Notes: a model not told the origin generated them from the sequence alone. A stretch of 64,000 bases of DNA from Tamilnaduibacter salinus (GCF_003096655.1 NZ_QEKQ01000009.1:70937-134936), one strand, 5' to 3'; positions 23,823 to 34,866 are shown, numbered from the stretch's first letter. A program made the numbers and translations.

Positions 23823-24940
23823 GGGCCTCTCCCTGTCGCCCGGCGGGCGAGGATCTGCTCATATACCGCAATGGTGGCATCCACTTGTGATTCCAGGTGG
23901 AAGGGCGCTGGCAGGGGCGCGACAGAGGGAGGGTGTCGGAGCATGTGGTGGAGACGATCGACAACGGCGTTGACGTCGTCGGGAGGAACCAGCCCCTGGG
24001 GAAAACAGGCCTTCAGGGACTCGGCGGCACCCCCTCGGCGATAGGCCACGACGGGCGTGCCGCAGGCCAGCGCTTCGGTGACCGTCCGTCCAAAGGGTTC
24101 GGGCCGGGACGACAGATGGCAGACGATGGTCGCTCGCCGGTACAGGTTGGCCATGTCCTCCCGTGGCCCGAGAAAGTGGATCTGATCCTCCACGCCGAGT
24201 GCTCGGGCGTGCGTGCGCAACTCCTGTTCGTAGTGCTGCTTGCCGGGGTCCGCGCCGCCCACCAGCAGTCCATGGCAATCCGGCTCACGCTGAAATACCC
24301 CGGCCATGGCTTCCAGAAATGCGTGCTGCCCTTTCCAGCGGGACAGGCGACCGGGCATGAGGATGATCCGCTTTCCCGTCAGGGCCGGATAGTCAGACTC
24401 GAGCTGCTGGTGCCATCGCTCGTCCGGAACGGAAGGGTAAAAGACGGCCGGATCCACGCCGCGCTGAATGGTTGTCAGGTCGTCTGGATGGACCCGGTAG
24501 TTGTCGAGCACGTACCGCCGAACGCAGTCGGAGACGGCAATGATGTGGTCCGATTTGGCCATGATGGCGCTGTAGCCGCTGACTGAGTGCATGCCGTGGA
24601 AGGTGGATATCAGCGCCGGCCGTTCAGGCGCTGGCAGGGTTTGCCGGGCCAGGCGGGTGATCCAGGCCGGCATCCGGGAACGCACGTGAACGATGTCCGG
24701 TGCCAGCTCCCGCAACAGGCGTCGCATGGGCGCAATCTGGCCAAATGACCTCGGAGATTTGCGGTGGACGGGGCGTTGAATGTGTTGCACGCCAGCGTCC
24801 TCCAGGTGAGTGACCAACGGGCCGCCGTTGGAGACGACAATGGCCTCGTGCCCGCGCTTTGCAAGCTCGATCGCAAAATCGACCGTGCCACGCTCCACGC
24901 CACCGCTCCAGAGCGCTGGCAGCACCTGTACCACCCTCAT
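23819..24940 (-). CDS. GT4-family glycosyltransferase
   Basis: 373 residues from ATG 24940 (MRVVQVLPALWSGGVERGT), which overlaps the ELM1-like stop by 4 bp. GVERGTVDFA is the acceptor-side loop; IVHVRSRMPAW, IIAVSDCVRRYV and RGVDPAVFYP follow. IILMPGRLSRWKGQ begins the C-terminal domain, and RPEPFGRTVTEALACGTPVVA supplies the E-x7-E motif. It resembles WaaG-like or PimB-like retaining transferases. The pair with 22794-23822 could add successive core residues; order of action is not known. Confidence 0.9.
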   Translation of the reverse strand: MRVVQVLPALWSGGVERGTVDFAIELAKRGHEAIVVSNGGPLVTHLEDAGVQHIQRPVHRKSPRSFGQIAPMRRLLRELAPDIVHVRSRMPAWITRLARQTLPAPERPALISTFHGMHSVSGYSAIMAKSDHIIAVSDCVRRYVLDNYRVHPDDLTTIQRGVDPAVFYPSVPDERWHQQLESDYPALTGKRIILMPGRLSRWKGQHAFLEAMAGVFQREPDCHGLLVGGADPGKQHYEQELRTHARALGVEDQIHFLGPREDMANLYRRATIVCHLSSRPEPFGRTVTEALACGTPVVAYRRGGAAESLKACFPQGLVPPDDVNAVVDRLHHMLRHPPSVAPLPAPFHLESQVDATIAVYEQILARRATGRGP

Positions 24941-25884
24941 GGCCCGAGCCCCCGTTTGATGAGCCATCGGGCCGCCCGGTCCGCTTCCCACAATGGGGAG
25001 CGGACAGACGTCTGACCGGAGGGCGGTGAGAAAATGCGGGACTGCTGGTCCAGTCCGACGATGCGTTCGCGGGCCAGCAATTGGTCAATCCCGTGTGCCA
25101 GGCGGCTGCCCGGCGAGAGCGGAACGTCGAGTACCCCGGTCGGGACGCCGGACGTGACCGCTTCGCAGACCATCGAGACGCTGTCCGGTGTCACCCAGAC
25201 GGCCCGACTGGCGGCCAGTGTATGGCTCACCCACTGATCGTGGGTCTGCGAATGGTCAACCACCGTGACCCGGGGGCCGGGCAGCGCCTGAAGACGCTGA
25301 GTGAGCTCCTCAGGCGTGCGCCGTGAGTTGCTGATGGTCCAGTGCCAGCGTGGGTGGGCGTCGATCAGCTGCCGCGCCTGGGCGAGAACGTCCTCGTCCT
25401 GCCACCGGACGTGACGGGAAGGCCCGCCGATGAGCATCAGCGCCTGCGGCTTGTCGGTCAGTCGGGCCATGGGCGTGATCGGGTGGAGAACCCCTTCGGT
25501 GATCAGACGATGCGCTGCCGGCCGGACGCCATCGTGCTCCGGGATGATCGCGGCATCGACCAGTGAGAGCGGGAAAGACGGTTTCATCAGTACCACCGTC
25601 CGGCACCGGCGGCGCAACGCCAGCAGGGCACGATGGGTCTGGTGGCCGGCGCCGATGACAAGATCCGGTGCTGGGGGTGTCTGTGGCCATCGCGGTGCGA
25701 GTCCCGTCAGTGCGCGCCACAGAGGGACCGGGTATCGATTGACGTCCAGCCAGTGCACGTCGGCGCCCGCCAGCACCTTGAGCCGGTTGCCAAGTCCCTG
25801 AAGCTGGCGTCGGTGGCCCGGCCGGTTGTCCGCCAGGAGCCAGACAACCGGCGTGTGATCAGTGGTGCTCGGCGTTGTGACCAT
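24937..25884 (-). CDS. ELM1/GtrOC1-like family protein, predicted GT-B fold
   Basis: 315 residues from ATG 25884 (MVTTPSTTDHTPVVWLLAD). NRPGHRRQLQGLGNRL is the hallmark of the family annotated as mitochondrial fission ELM1; bacterial members have no mitochondrial role. DLVIGAGHQTHRALLALRR, MKPSFPLSLVDAAIIPEHDG, LIGGPSRHVRW and WVTPDSVSMVCEAVTSG look like GT-B donor-domain segments, with the last resembling the Glu/Ser site of MurG-like enzymes. It overlaps the acyltransferase gene by 26 bp. A glycosyltransferase function is inferred from this fold and operon. Confidence 0.78.
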   Translation of the reverse strand: MVTTPSTTDHTPVVWLLADNRPGHRRQLQGLGNRLKVLAGADVHWLDVNRYPVPLWRALTGLAPRWPQTPPAPDLVIGAGHQTHRALLALRRRCRTVVLMKPSFPLSLVDAAIIPEHDGVRPAAHRLITEGVLHPITPMARLTDKPQALMLIGGPSRHVRWQDEDVLAQARQLIDAHPRWHWTISNSRRTPEELTQRLQALPGPRVTVVDHSQTHDQWVSHTLAASRAVWVTPDSVSMVCEAVTSGVPTGVLDVPLSPGSRLAHGIDQLLARERIVGLDQQSRIFSPPSGQTSVRSPLWEADRAARWLIKRGLGP

Positions 25885-26833
25885 GGTCCGGTTTCCGGTA
25901 GAAGTCCGGATCGTCGGGTGATGGGCGAGTCTTGAAGCGGCGGTGCATCCAGAGATACTGGTCGGGATGTCGCCTGATTTCCTGCTCGATCGCGGCGTTG
26001 ACTCGACCGGCGTCCACTTCATCGTCGCCAGACGGAAAGTTGGCCAGTGGCGGATGGAAGTAGATGTCGTATCCTGGGGCGCCGTCGCGACGGAAATGGC
26101 TGAACGGCACCACGGCACACCCGGTGCGTTCGGCGATTCGGGAGGTGGTGGTAATGCTGGCGGCAGGGATGCCGAAGAACGGCGCGAAGACCGCCGCCTT
26201 GCGGCCGTAGTCCTGATCGGTGGCATACCAGACCGGTCGATTGGCCTTCAGGCAGCGGAACAGGCCACGCAGATCCTTGCTGGCCAGTACGGTTCCGTAG
26301 CGGCGCTCACGGGCGCGGGTCATTACGGCATTGACCAGCGGATTGTTGTGATCGCGCTGCATGACGTCCGCATCGATGACCAGGGAAATCAGGCTGCCCC
26401 CCAGATCCAGCGTGCTGTAATGACCGCCCAGCAGAAGAATGCCATTGCCGGCCTTCAGTGCGTTCTCATAGTGCTCGAGCCCATGGACCTCGGTGATGGG
26501 GCGGAACCGCTCCGGCTTGCGGAACCACGCCAGGCCGATTTCCATAATGCCGATGCCGTTGGCGTGGTAGCTCTGGCGAACTAACGCCCGTTGCTGGGCA
26601 GGGGATTTTTCCGGGAAACAGGCCCGGATGTTCGTGCTCGTGATATGACGGCGTTTTGCCATTGTCCGATAGGCAATCTCCCCGATGCCTTTGCCCAGCC
26701 ACCATTGAACCCGCAGCGGCAGGTGAGCCAGGCAGAACATCAACGCGAGGTAGAACCAGGTCGGCCACCAGCGTGGATGCCTGAATTGATGGTAGCGGGT
26801 GTCTCGGGTCTTGCGGTGGGTGGAAGCGCTCAC
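25859..26833 (-). CDS. LpxL/HtrB-family lipid A acyltransferase (second of two)
   Basis: Adds a secondary fatty acyl chain to Kdo2-lipid IVA at the inner membrane. 324 residues; one N-terminal hydrophobic segment (24-40), the catalytic HYSTLD (H138 to D143, a true HxxxxD), YATDQDYGRKAAVFAPFFG, and the C-terminal PDQYLWMHRRFKTRP, all standard for LpxL. It is first in the minus-strand operon, with a 153-bp divergent gap to waaA that must contain both promoters. E. coli LpxL, LpxM and LpxP are indistinguishable at this level. Confidence 0.92.
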   Translation of the reverse strand: MSASTHRKTRDTRYHQFRHPRWWPTWFYLALMFCLAHLPLRVQWWLGKGIGEIAYRTMAKRRHITSTNIRACFPEKSPAQQRALVRQSYHANGIGIMEIGLAWFRKPERFRPITEVHGLEHYENALKAGNGILLLGGHYSTLDLGGSLISLVIDADVMQRDHNNPLVNAVMTRARERRYGTVLASKDLRGLFRCLKANRPVWYATDQDYGRKAAVFAPFFGIPAASITTTSRIAERTGCAVVPFSHFRRDGAPGYDIYFHPPLANFPSGDDEVDAGRVNAAIEQEIRRHPDQYLWMHRRFKTRPSPDDPDFYRKPDHGHNAEHH

Positions 26834-26986
26834 GCGTGGGTCCGGGTCCTGTTGGTGGCCGTTTGATTCTGATCGTTTTCGCAGAGTTTACCAGTGTCGG
26901 GAAGGCGTACGAAGCCTGTCCGACCGTCAGTACCCTCAGGATCAGCGGTTTGCTGTAAAATGCGCCCGACGATCAATGGGAGCCCC

Positions 26987-28249
26987 ATGCTGCATTTTCT
27001 CTATTCACAGCTATTTCGCCTGGTCTTGCCATTCCTGCTTATCAAACTCTGGTGGCAGGGACGCCGGTCACCGGCTCTGCGCCAGGGCTGGCGGGAACGC
27101 CTGGGGCTGGTGGCCCGGTCGGAGCAGCCGGTGATCTGGGTGCATGCCGTTTCGGTAGGGGAGACCATCGCTGCGGCGCCTCTTGTGCGGACCATACTGG
27201 AGCGGAATCCGGCTCAGCCTGTGCTGACGACGGCCATGACCCCCACCGGTTCAGAGCGGGCCAGGGCCCTGTTCGGAGACCGGGTGCAGTATGCCTACTC
27301 CCCCTATGACACGCCGGGCTCGGCGGATCGATTCGTTGAGCGCGTCCGGCCCCGGATTCTGGTCATCATGGAGACCGAGCTCTGGCCGAATCTCATCGCC
27401 GCCTGTGAACTCCGGGGAGTGCCCGTCTGCCTGATTAATGCGCGCCTGTCCGAGCGCTCGGCGCAGGGCTATGAGCGCGTGCCCTCCCTGGCACGGCCAC
27501 TGTTGCAGTCCATCAGGTGGATCGCGGCCCAGGCGGATGATGACGCGCAGCGATTCTGCCGCATTGGTGCCCGGCCGGACCGGGTGTCGGTGACCGGCAG
27601 CGTGAAATTCGACATCGATGTGGACGACGAGCAGCGTCAGAGTGCCGAGCGACTCAGGAGCGAGTGGGGCAACCGGCCGGTCTGGATCGCAGCCAGTACC
27701 CACGATGGTGAGGATGAACAGCTTCTCGAGGCCCATCGTCGGATCCAGTCCCGGTTGCCGGAAGCCCTGCTGGTACTCGTGCCCCGTCACCCGGAGCGGT
27801 TTGAGGCGGTCGGTGCCCTGATCCGGTCAAAGGGCTTCCGGCTCGCCCTCCGTTCCCGGAACGACGCGGCTCGGGGAGCGGACGTGTATCTGGCGGACAC
27901 CATGGGCGAGTTGATGCTGCTCTACGGAACGGCGGATGTGGCGTTCGTGGGCGGCTCGCTCATCGAGCGTGGCGGCCATAATCCGCTGGAGCCGGCGGCG
28001 TGGGGGCTGCCGGTGGTGACCGGCCCGCACGTTTTCAATTTCGACACGATCTACCAGCAGTTGAGCGATGGCGAGGCGGTGATCGAAGTGGCCAGTGAAC
28101 GGTCCCTCGCCGAAGCCGTGGAGCAACTGTTGGCGGAGCCGGCTCAGGCCCGGCGGTTGGGGGACAATGCGCGCGCGGTTGTAGAAGCGAACCGCGGCGC
28201 ACTGCATCGGATTGTGGAAGGGATCGAAACCCGCCTGGCCGACCAGTAG
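26987..28249 (+). CDS. waaA: 3-deoxy-D-manno-octulosonic acid transferase
   Basis: Membrane-anchored GT30 enzyme that transfers Kdo from CMP-Kdo to lipid IVA. It has 420 residues from ATG 26987, with GGGAG 6 nt before. An N-terminal hydrophobic anchor (about 5-23), WVHAVSVGE with catalytic Glu59, ETELWPNL, GSVKFD and FVGGSLIERGGHNPLEPA with the C-terminal donor site are all present. Whether one or two Kdo units are added cannot be read; the nearby Kdo kinase favours a mono-Kdo or phosphorylated core. A repeat composite begins shortly after its stop. Confidence 0.97.
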   Translation: MLHFLYSQLFRLVLPFLLIKLWWQGRRSPALRQGWRERLGLVARSEQPVIWVHAVSVGETIAAAPLVRTILERNPAQPVLTTAMTPTGSERARALFGDRVQYAYSPYDTPGSADRFVERVRPRILVIMETELWPNLIAACELRGVPVCLINARLSERSAQGYERVPSLARPLLQSIRWIAAQADDDAQRFCRIGARPDRVSVTGSVKFDIDVDDEQRQSAERLRSEWGNRPVWIAASTHDGEDEQLLEAHRRIQSRLPEALLVLVPRHPERFEAVGALIRSKGFRLALRSRNDAARGADVYLADTMGELMLLYGTADVAFVGGSLIERGGHNPLEPAAWGLPVVTGPHVFNFDTIYQQLSDGEAVIEVASERSLAEAVEQLLAEPAQARRLGDNARAVVEANRGALHRIVEGIETRLADQ

Positions 28250-28265
28250 CGAATACTACGGAAAG

Positions 28266-28742
28266 AGTCGCCCTGGCGGTCACTCCGTTGTTTGATCGGG
28301 ACCGGCTGGTGGTCATTGCCGGAGGAGCGACAGGGATGTCGCGGTCGCATTTGGCGTCAGGGACGACCAGGTGCCCCGTTTGGTCCATTTACCAACCGTC
28401 TGAGCCTCAGAGAACCTTGAGAGCAAGGCGTGGGGGCGACGGTTTGGTGGTTCCAAACCGAGACCGCACAACGCAGTTATCGAGGTTCTCTGAGGCTCCC
28501 GTAGGGCTCAATGCTGAGAACTCTGGACTGTGTTGCCAGCCCTTGATGTGACCCCGCCACACCTGCGGACAGGCGCCTTGTCCAGAGCCCTCAGCATTGG
28601 GCAGGCGATTGGTAAATGGACCAAACGGGGCACTTATGCAGCGTAGGCAATGACCTCCAGCCGGTCCCAGACTCCAAAGTGGAGGGCTCAAATCGGTCGC
28701 CCTGCGGGCGACTCCGAAGTCGGAGACATCGGCTACATGTGA
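28266..28742 (-). repeat. REP-like repeat copy interrupted by a structured insertion
   Basis: Read on the minus strand, 28740 to 28634 and 28370 to about 28275 match the two halves of the uninterrupted repeat at 5196-5404. Shared parts include GTAGCCGATGTCTCCGACTT, the GTCGCCC hairpin, the GGGACCGGCTGG arm, then GTCGTCCCTGACGCC and its partner arm. The break falls in the loop between the two long arms, and the 263-bp element at 28371-28633 lies there. A GAACCGG-agg-CCGGTTC hairpin at 28741-28757 separates it from tolC. Confidence 0.85.
28371..28633 (-). mobile_element. 263-bp structured inverted-repeat element, copy B
   Basis: Terminal inverted repeats of 32 bases (28371-28402 and 28602-28633, 30 of 32 matching) enclose two further long perfect helices, 28402-28417 with 28483-28498 and 28509-28518 with 28590-28599. 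A GGTTTGG-tggtt-CCAAACC hairpin is at 28441-28459. On the minus strand it shares loop blocks with the element at 49901-50172, such as TTTGGAACCACCAAACC, CAAGGCGCC, GCAGGTGTGG and GGCAACACAG. No coding frame of protein character is present. It is non-autonomous if mobile. Confidence 0.75.
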
Positions 28743-28766
28743 ACCGGCCTCCGGTTCTCCGTCCGA

Positions 28767-30149
28767 TTACTGGGTCGGGTCGACGGTCTTGTCCTCATTG
28801 GCCAGGGCTTCGATGCCCGGTGCGGATGCGCTCAGCCACTGGTTCAGGTCCGCAAGATCCTGCGGGCTCAGTGTGCCGGCGGCCTGCTTGAGACTCAGTG
28901 TGTTGATCACATAGTCATAGCGGGCATTGGCGTAGTCCCGCAGCGCAATGTAGTAGTTTCGTTCAGCGTCCAGAACTTCCACGATGTTCCGCGTGCCGAC
29001 GTCGTAACCGGCGCGGGTGGCGTCCAGCGCGCTGCGACGGGAAACAATGGTCTGGCGCTGGGCCTGGACCGTCTCGATGTTTGAGTTCACCTCGCGAAGC
29101 AGGCTGCGGGTGTTTACCCGGACATCCCGCCGGACCGTGTTCAGCTGCTGATTCTGCACGTCGACCAGCGAGCGCTGCTGGCGAATTTGCGCCTGGGTGC
29201 CATGCCCTTCATACAGCGGTACATTGAGGGACAGCGCAATCACGCCTTCGTCGCTATCACCGCTGGCGCCGCCCTGGCTCGTGCCGACGGCGGGGGTGCC
29301 GAGGCCGTCCGTATCTGTTGATGTGTAGCTGGCGCTCAGGTCGAGGGTCGGGTAGTGACCCGCCTGAGCCGCGTCGAGCCGCGAGCGCTCCGCCTGCAAT
29401 GAGCTGATGGCGGACTGGATGCGCCAGTTCTGCTGCAGTGCAATGTCCTCCCAGGCTGTGGCGCTGGCCGGCTCCGGCGGCGCGAGCGGGAAGTCCTGGT
29501 TCAGGTTCTCCAGATCGGTCGTGTGCTGGCCGACCAGGCGGGCGAGCCGTTCGCGGGCAATGTCGAGGCTGTTCTCCGCGCGCAGGCGATCACTCTTGAT
29601 CGCGTCATAGGTAGCACGGGCCTCGTAGACTTCCGTGATGGCGATCAGACCGACTTCATGGCGTTCCTGAGCCTGCTCGTACTGCCGCTCAATGGCCGTC
29701 TCCGACGCGCGGACGGTGGTCAGGTTGTCCTCAGCCCGTAGCACGTTGAAGTAGGCGCTGGCGACATCAAGAATCAGCTGCTGCTGAGCCAGGTTGTACT
29801 CAGCGCGGGCGCTCTCGCTCTGGAGCTCGCTGGCCTCAAAGCTGAACCAGGCATCGGCCCGGAACAGCGGTTGCGTCAATTCGACGCCGTACTGGTACGC
29901 CTTATAGGAGTCGTCCGTCGTACCGCTTTCAGTGTCCGTGTGGCTGGCCCGGCCGAATGCGTTCAGATTGGGCAGCAGATTGGACCGCGAGACATTGATG
30001 GCGGCCTGTTGGGCCTCGGAGCTGGCTTTGGCAGCGGCAATGCCTGAGTCGTAGGCCAGTGCCTGTTCGTAAGCCTCGACCAGATCGATTGCCATGGCTG
30101 GCTGTGTAGCCAGCAGGCTGGCGAGTCCGGATGCCAGGATCTTTTTCAT
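28767..30149 (-). CDS. tolC: TolC-family outer-membrane channel protein
   Basis: Outer-membrane exit duct for tripartite efflux pumps and type I secretion, working as a trimer. 460 residues begin with a 20-residue signal peptide (MKKILASGLASLLATQPAMA) and then IDLVEAYEQALAYD, the usual OEP start. The sequence is an internal repeat of long helices with barrel strands; DVRVNTRSLLREVNSNIETV and its N-terminal counterpart DVASAYFNVLRAEDNL are the repeated OEP blocks. No membrane-fusion or transporter partner is adjacent, as for E. coli TolC. It is divergent from thiC. Confidence 0.94.
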   Translation of the reverse strand: MKKILASGLASLLATQPAMAIDLVEAYEQALAYDSGIAAAKASSEAQQAAINVSRSNLLPNLNAFGRASHTDTESGTTDDSYKAYQYGVELTQPLFRADAWFSFEASELQSESARAEYNLAQQQLILDVASAYFNVLRAEDNLTTVRASETAIERQYEQAQERHEVGLIAITEVYEARATYDAIKSDRLRAENSLDIARERLARLVGQHTTDLENLNQDFPLAPPEPASATAWEDIALQQNWRIQSAISSLQAERSRLDAAQAGHYPTLDLSASYTSTDTDGLGTPAVGTSQGGASGDSDEGVIALSLNVPLYEGHGTQAQIRQQRSLVDVQNQQLNTVRRDVRVNTRSLLREVNSNIETVQAQRQTIVSRRSALDATRAGYDVGTRNIVEVLDAERNYYIALRDYANARYDYVINTLSLKQAAGTLSPQDLADLNQWLSASAPGIEALANEDKTVDPTQ

Positions 30150-32543
<2,394 letters not shown>

Positions 32544-32553
32544 GTGCGGTCAG

Positions 32554-32598
32554 TGTAGCCGATATCTCTGACTTCGGGGTCGCCCGATAGGGCGACCT
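32554..32598 (+). repeat. short copy of the GTAGCCGAT REP-like repeat
   Basis: GTAGCCGATATCTCTGACTT and a GTCGCCC-GATA-GGGCGAC hairpin reproduce the first part of the repeat at 5196; the second half is missing. It lies 10 bp after the thiC stop and may act as its transcript end. Confidence 0.75.
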
Positions 32599-32786
32599 AT
32601 CTTCGCATGCAACCACGGGGGCCAGCCGGCCCCGTTCTCGCTACGGAGTTGCTGCAGGCATCAAATCCACAAGATTGCCCGATCGTTTTCGGTCCGCCCC
32701 ATTGACGAATCCATGTCTTTCGGCTTGCTTGAAAGCGCCTAGTCGGACCCGCTATCGTTCGGCTTCGTATCCACGAGGTTGAGCCG

Positions 32787-33416
32787 ATGCCCAAGAGTCC
32801 GACAGCGCCTTTCCAGTTTACGTCCGACGACGTGCGGATCGAGTCCCAGGAGACGGTTTTCGAGGGATTCTTCCGGATGGGGCGTCTGCGTCTGAGTCAC
32901 GCCCGGTTCGCCGGTGGCTACACGGAAACGATCCAGCGTGAGCTGTTCCTGCGCGGCGATGCCACTTGTGTGCTGCCTTACGATCCCGCCCGGGACGAGG
33001 TGGTACTGCTCGAACAGTTCCGCCCCGGGGCGCTCTGGCGGGATCAGTCGCCATGGCTGTTGGAGTTGGTGGCGGGGATGGACGAGCCGGGCGAGTCCGC
33101 AGAGGAGGTGGCGCATCGTGAGGGAGAAGAAGAGGCGGGGCTGCGGTTTGCGCGTCTGGAACCGATCTGCCGTTATCTGGTCTCTCCCGGAGGCACGACG
33201 GAGATGGTCCGTCTGTTCTGCGGCCTTATCAGTAGTGAAGGCGCCGGTGGGTTGTACGGGCTGGAGGCGGAGAACGAAGACATTCGGGCCCATGTCCTTT
33301 CGTTGGCGGAGGCGCTCGCGATGTTGGATGATGGGCGTATCAATAACGCGGCAGCCATTATCGCCCTGCAATGGCTGTCGATTCACCGTGAGCGGCTACG
33401 GGAGGCGTGGCAATAA
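32787..33416 (+). CDS. nudF: ADP-ribose pyrophosphatase (Nudix)
   Basis: Hydrolyses ADP-ribose to AMP and ribose-5-phosphate. It has 209 residues, the NudF length. The Nudix box runs from Gly97 to Leu119 with the REGEEEAG core, and the preceding LLELVAGM and the VSPGGTTEMVRLFCG segment (after the box) are NudF-typical. It is the first of the conserved run nudF, yqiB, cpdA, yqiA known from E. coli, where parE follows; parE is absent here. Confidence 0.93.
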   Translation: MPKSPTAPFQFTSDDVRIESQETVFEGFFRMGRLRLSHARFAGGYTETIQRELFLRGDATCVLPYDPARDEVVLLEQFRPGALWRDQSPWLLELVAGMDEPGESAEEVAHREGEEEAGLRFARLEPICRYLVSPGGTTEMVRLFCGLISSEGAGGLYGLEAENEDIRAHVLSLAEALAMLDDGRINNAAAIIALQWLSIHRERLREAWQ

Positions 33417-33430
33417 TGAAGGAGGCCGTG

Positions 33431-33883
33431 ATGCGCCGGCGCTATGTGCCCGATCTCCAGCGATTCAATGCGCTGTGTGAGGGCAATTACCGTCGCCTCG
33501 TCCAGCTTCGCCGGCTGGCGGCTTCCGATGGCCATCATGCCACCTTTGAACTGCGGGACCGGGACGCCTATTTCGGTCGTGTCCACATTGAGCGCCAGCA
33601 GAAGTCGCGCTATACCGAGACGCTGTTGTTGGAGCAGATCCACAACAGCGGTCGCTGGCTCAACGACCCGCATCTGACCGTTCGCGTCTACCACGATGCT
33701 GGCCTGGCGGAGGTGGTCAGCTGCTATCGCGATTACCGCATCCAGGCCGTGAACGACTACCCCAACCGAAGCATGCACCACCCGGATGAGAAAGCTCAGG
33801 TGAATGCGTTTCTTGCGGACTGGCTCGCCTTCTGTCTTCGTTTCGGGCATGTCGCCGCTGAGGAGATTGCCTGGCCCGTCTGA
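33431..33883 (+). CDS. yqiB: DUF1249 family protein (YqiB)
   Basis: Function unknown; conserved cytoplasmic protein of gammaproteobacteria. I choose ATG 33431 because a perfect AAGGAGG (33419-33425) lies 5 nt upstream, giving 150 residues (MRRRYVPDLQRFNALCEGNY); ATG 33416 would overlap the nudF stop and add five residues. YPNRSMHHPDEKAQVNAFLADWL is the conserved C-terminal block. Close linkage with nudF and cpdA is the main clue, pointing to nucleotide turnover. Confidence 0.9.
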   Translation: MRRRYVPDLQRFNALCEGNYRRLVQLRRLAASDGHHATFELRDRDAYFGRVHIERQQKSRYTETLLLEQIHNSGRWLNDPHLTVRVYHDAGLAEVVSCYRDYRIQAVNDYPNRSMHHPDEKAQVNAFLADWLAFCLRFGHVAAEEIAWPV

Positions 33884-34047
33884 GGGGAGGGTGAACCGAA
33901 TGAACTCCGGTTTCGTCTTTCCGTGTGATCCCGTTTCAGGAAATTGCGCGAACAATTCGCTAATATTTCTCGAAGTGCTGTCACGAATCGATTGAGATGC
34001 ATCGATAGGTCAGGTGCATTGATAGAGAGCCAAACGGTGTCCTGCCC

Positions 34048-34866
34048 ATGTCCGAGTCGGCCATCCCGTCCAAACGACCCAACCCGCTGAGGGTGCTTCA
34101 GCTGACCGATCCCCACCTGATGGCGGATCCGGTCGGAGAGTTGTTGGGTATCCGCACTCGGGAGAGCCTCGATGCCGTCATCGATCAGGTCCGTGGCGAG
34201 GGGCGGGTGCCGGATCTCATCATAGCCAGCGGTGACATTGCACAGGACGGGTCGCAAACAGCCTACCGGGCGTTCCGTGATCGCGTGAGTGTCTTTGATT
34301 GCCCGGTGATCTGGTTCGCAGGTAATCACGACGATGTTCCCAGCATGAATGCCGTCATTGAGGAAACCGAATCGGCCCGTCGACGGGTATTGACCGGCGG
34401 GTGGCAGTTTATCGGGCTGGATTCCTCTGTTCCCGGGCATGTTCATGGGGCCTTGTCCGACGACGAGCTGCAGTACCTGCGAGATTGTCTGGCCGAGTGT
34501 CCGAAGACGCCGACGCTGGTGGCCCTCCATCACCACCCGGTCGATGTAGGATGTGACTGGATGGCGGCCATTGGTGTGCGTAACGGCGCTGAGCTCATGG
34601 ACCTGCTCCGCCGTTCGCCACAGGTGAAAATCGTGCTCTGGGGGCACATTCATCAGGTGTTCGACCGGGTCGAGGGCCATCTTCGCATGCTGGCATCCCC
34701 GTCCACCTGTATTCAGTTTGCGCCGGACTCGAGCGATTTCGCCGTCGATCAACGCTCACCCGGTTACCGCTGGCTTGAGCTTGGGCCGGATGGCGATGTC
34801 GACACCTGGGTGCGACGTGTGGATCATTTCGAAATGACGGTCGAGTTGGACAGTGACGGCTACTGA
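34048..34866 (+). CDS. cpdA: 3',5'-cyclic-AMP phosphodiesterase
   Basis: Class III calcineurin-like phosphodiesterase that hydrolyses cAMP to AMP, tuning Crp signalling. 272 residues with the full metal-site set: D21-P-H23, GD62, GNHD (91-94), HHHP (160-163) and GHIH (198-201). The 164-bp gap before it contains a 20-bp palindromic stretch ATCGATTGAGATGCATCGAT (33986-34005), perhaps regulatory. The yqiA GTG overlaps the end by 14 bp. Confidence 0.93.
   Translation: MSESAIPSKRPNPLRVLQLTDPHLMADPVGELLGIRTRESLDAVIDQVRGEGRVPDLIIASGDIAQDGSQTAYRAFRDRVSVFDCPVIWFAGNHDDVPSMNAVIEETESARRRVLTGGWQFIGLDSSVPGHVHGALSDDELQYLRDCLAECPKTPTLVALHHHPVDVGCDWMAAIGVRNGAELMDLLRRSPQVKIVLWGHIHQVFDRVEGHLRMLASPSTCIQFAPDSSDFAVDQRSPGYRWLELGPDGDVDTWVRRVDHFEMTVELDSDGY

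Noticed and set aside
28407-28691. 94-codon open frame inside copy B of the structured element
   Set aside because: It crosses the helices and the element boundary and is not kept in copy C, so it is not a transposase or a conserved peptide.
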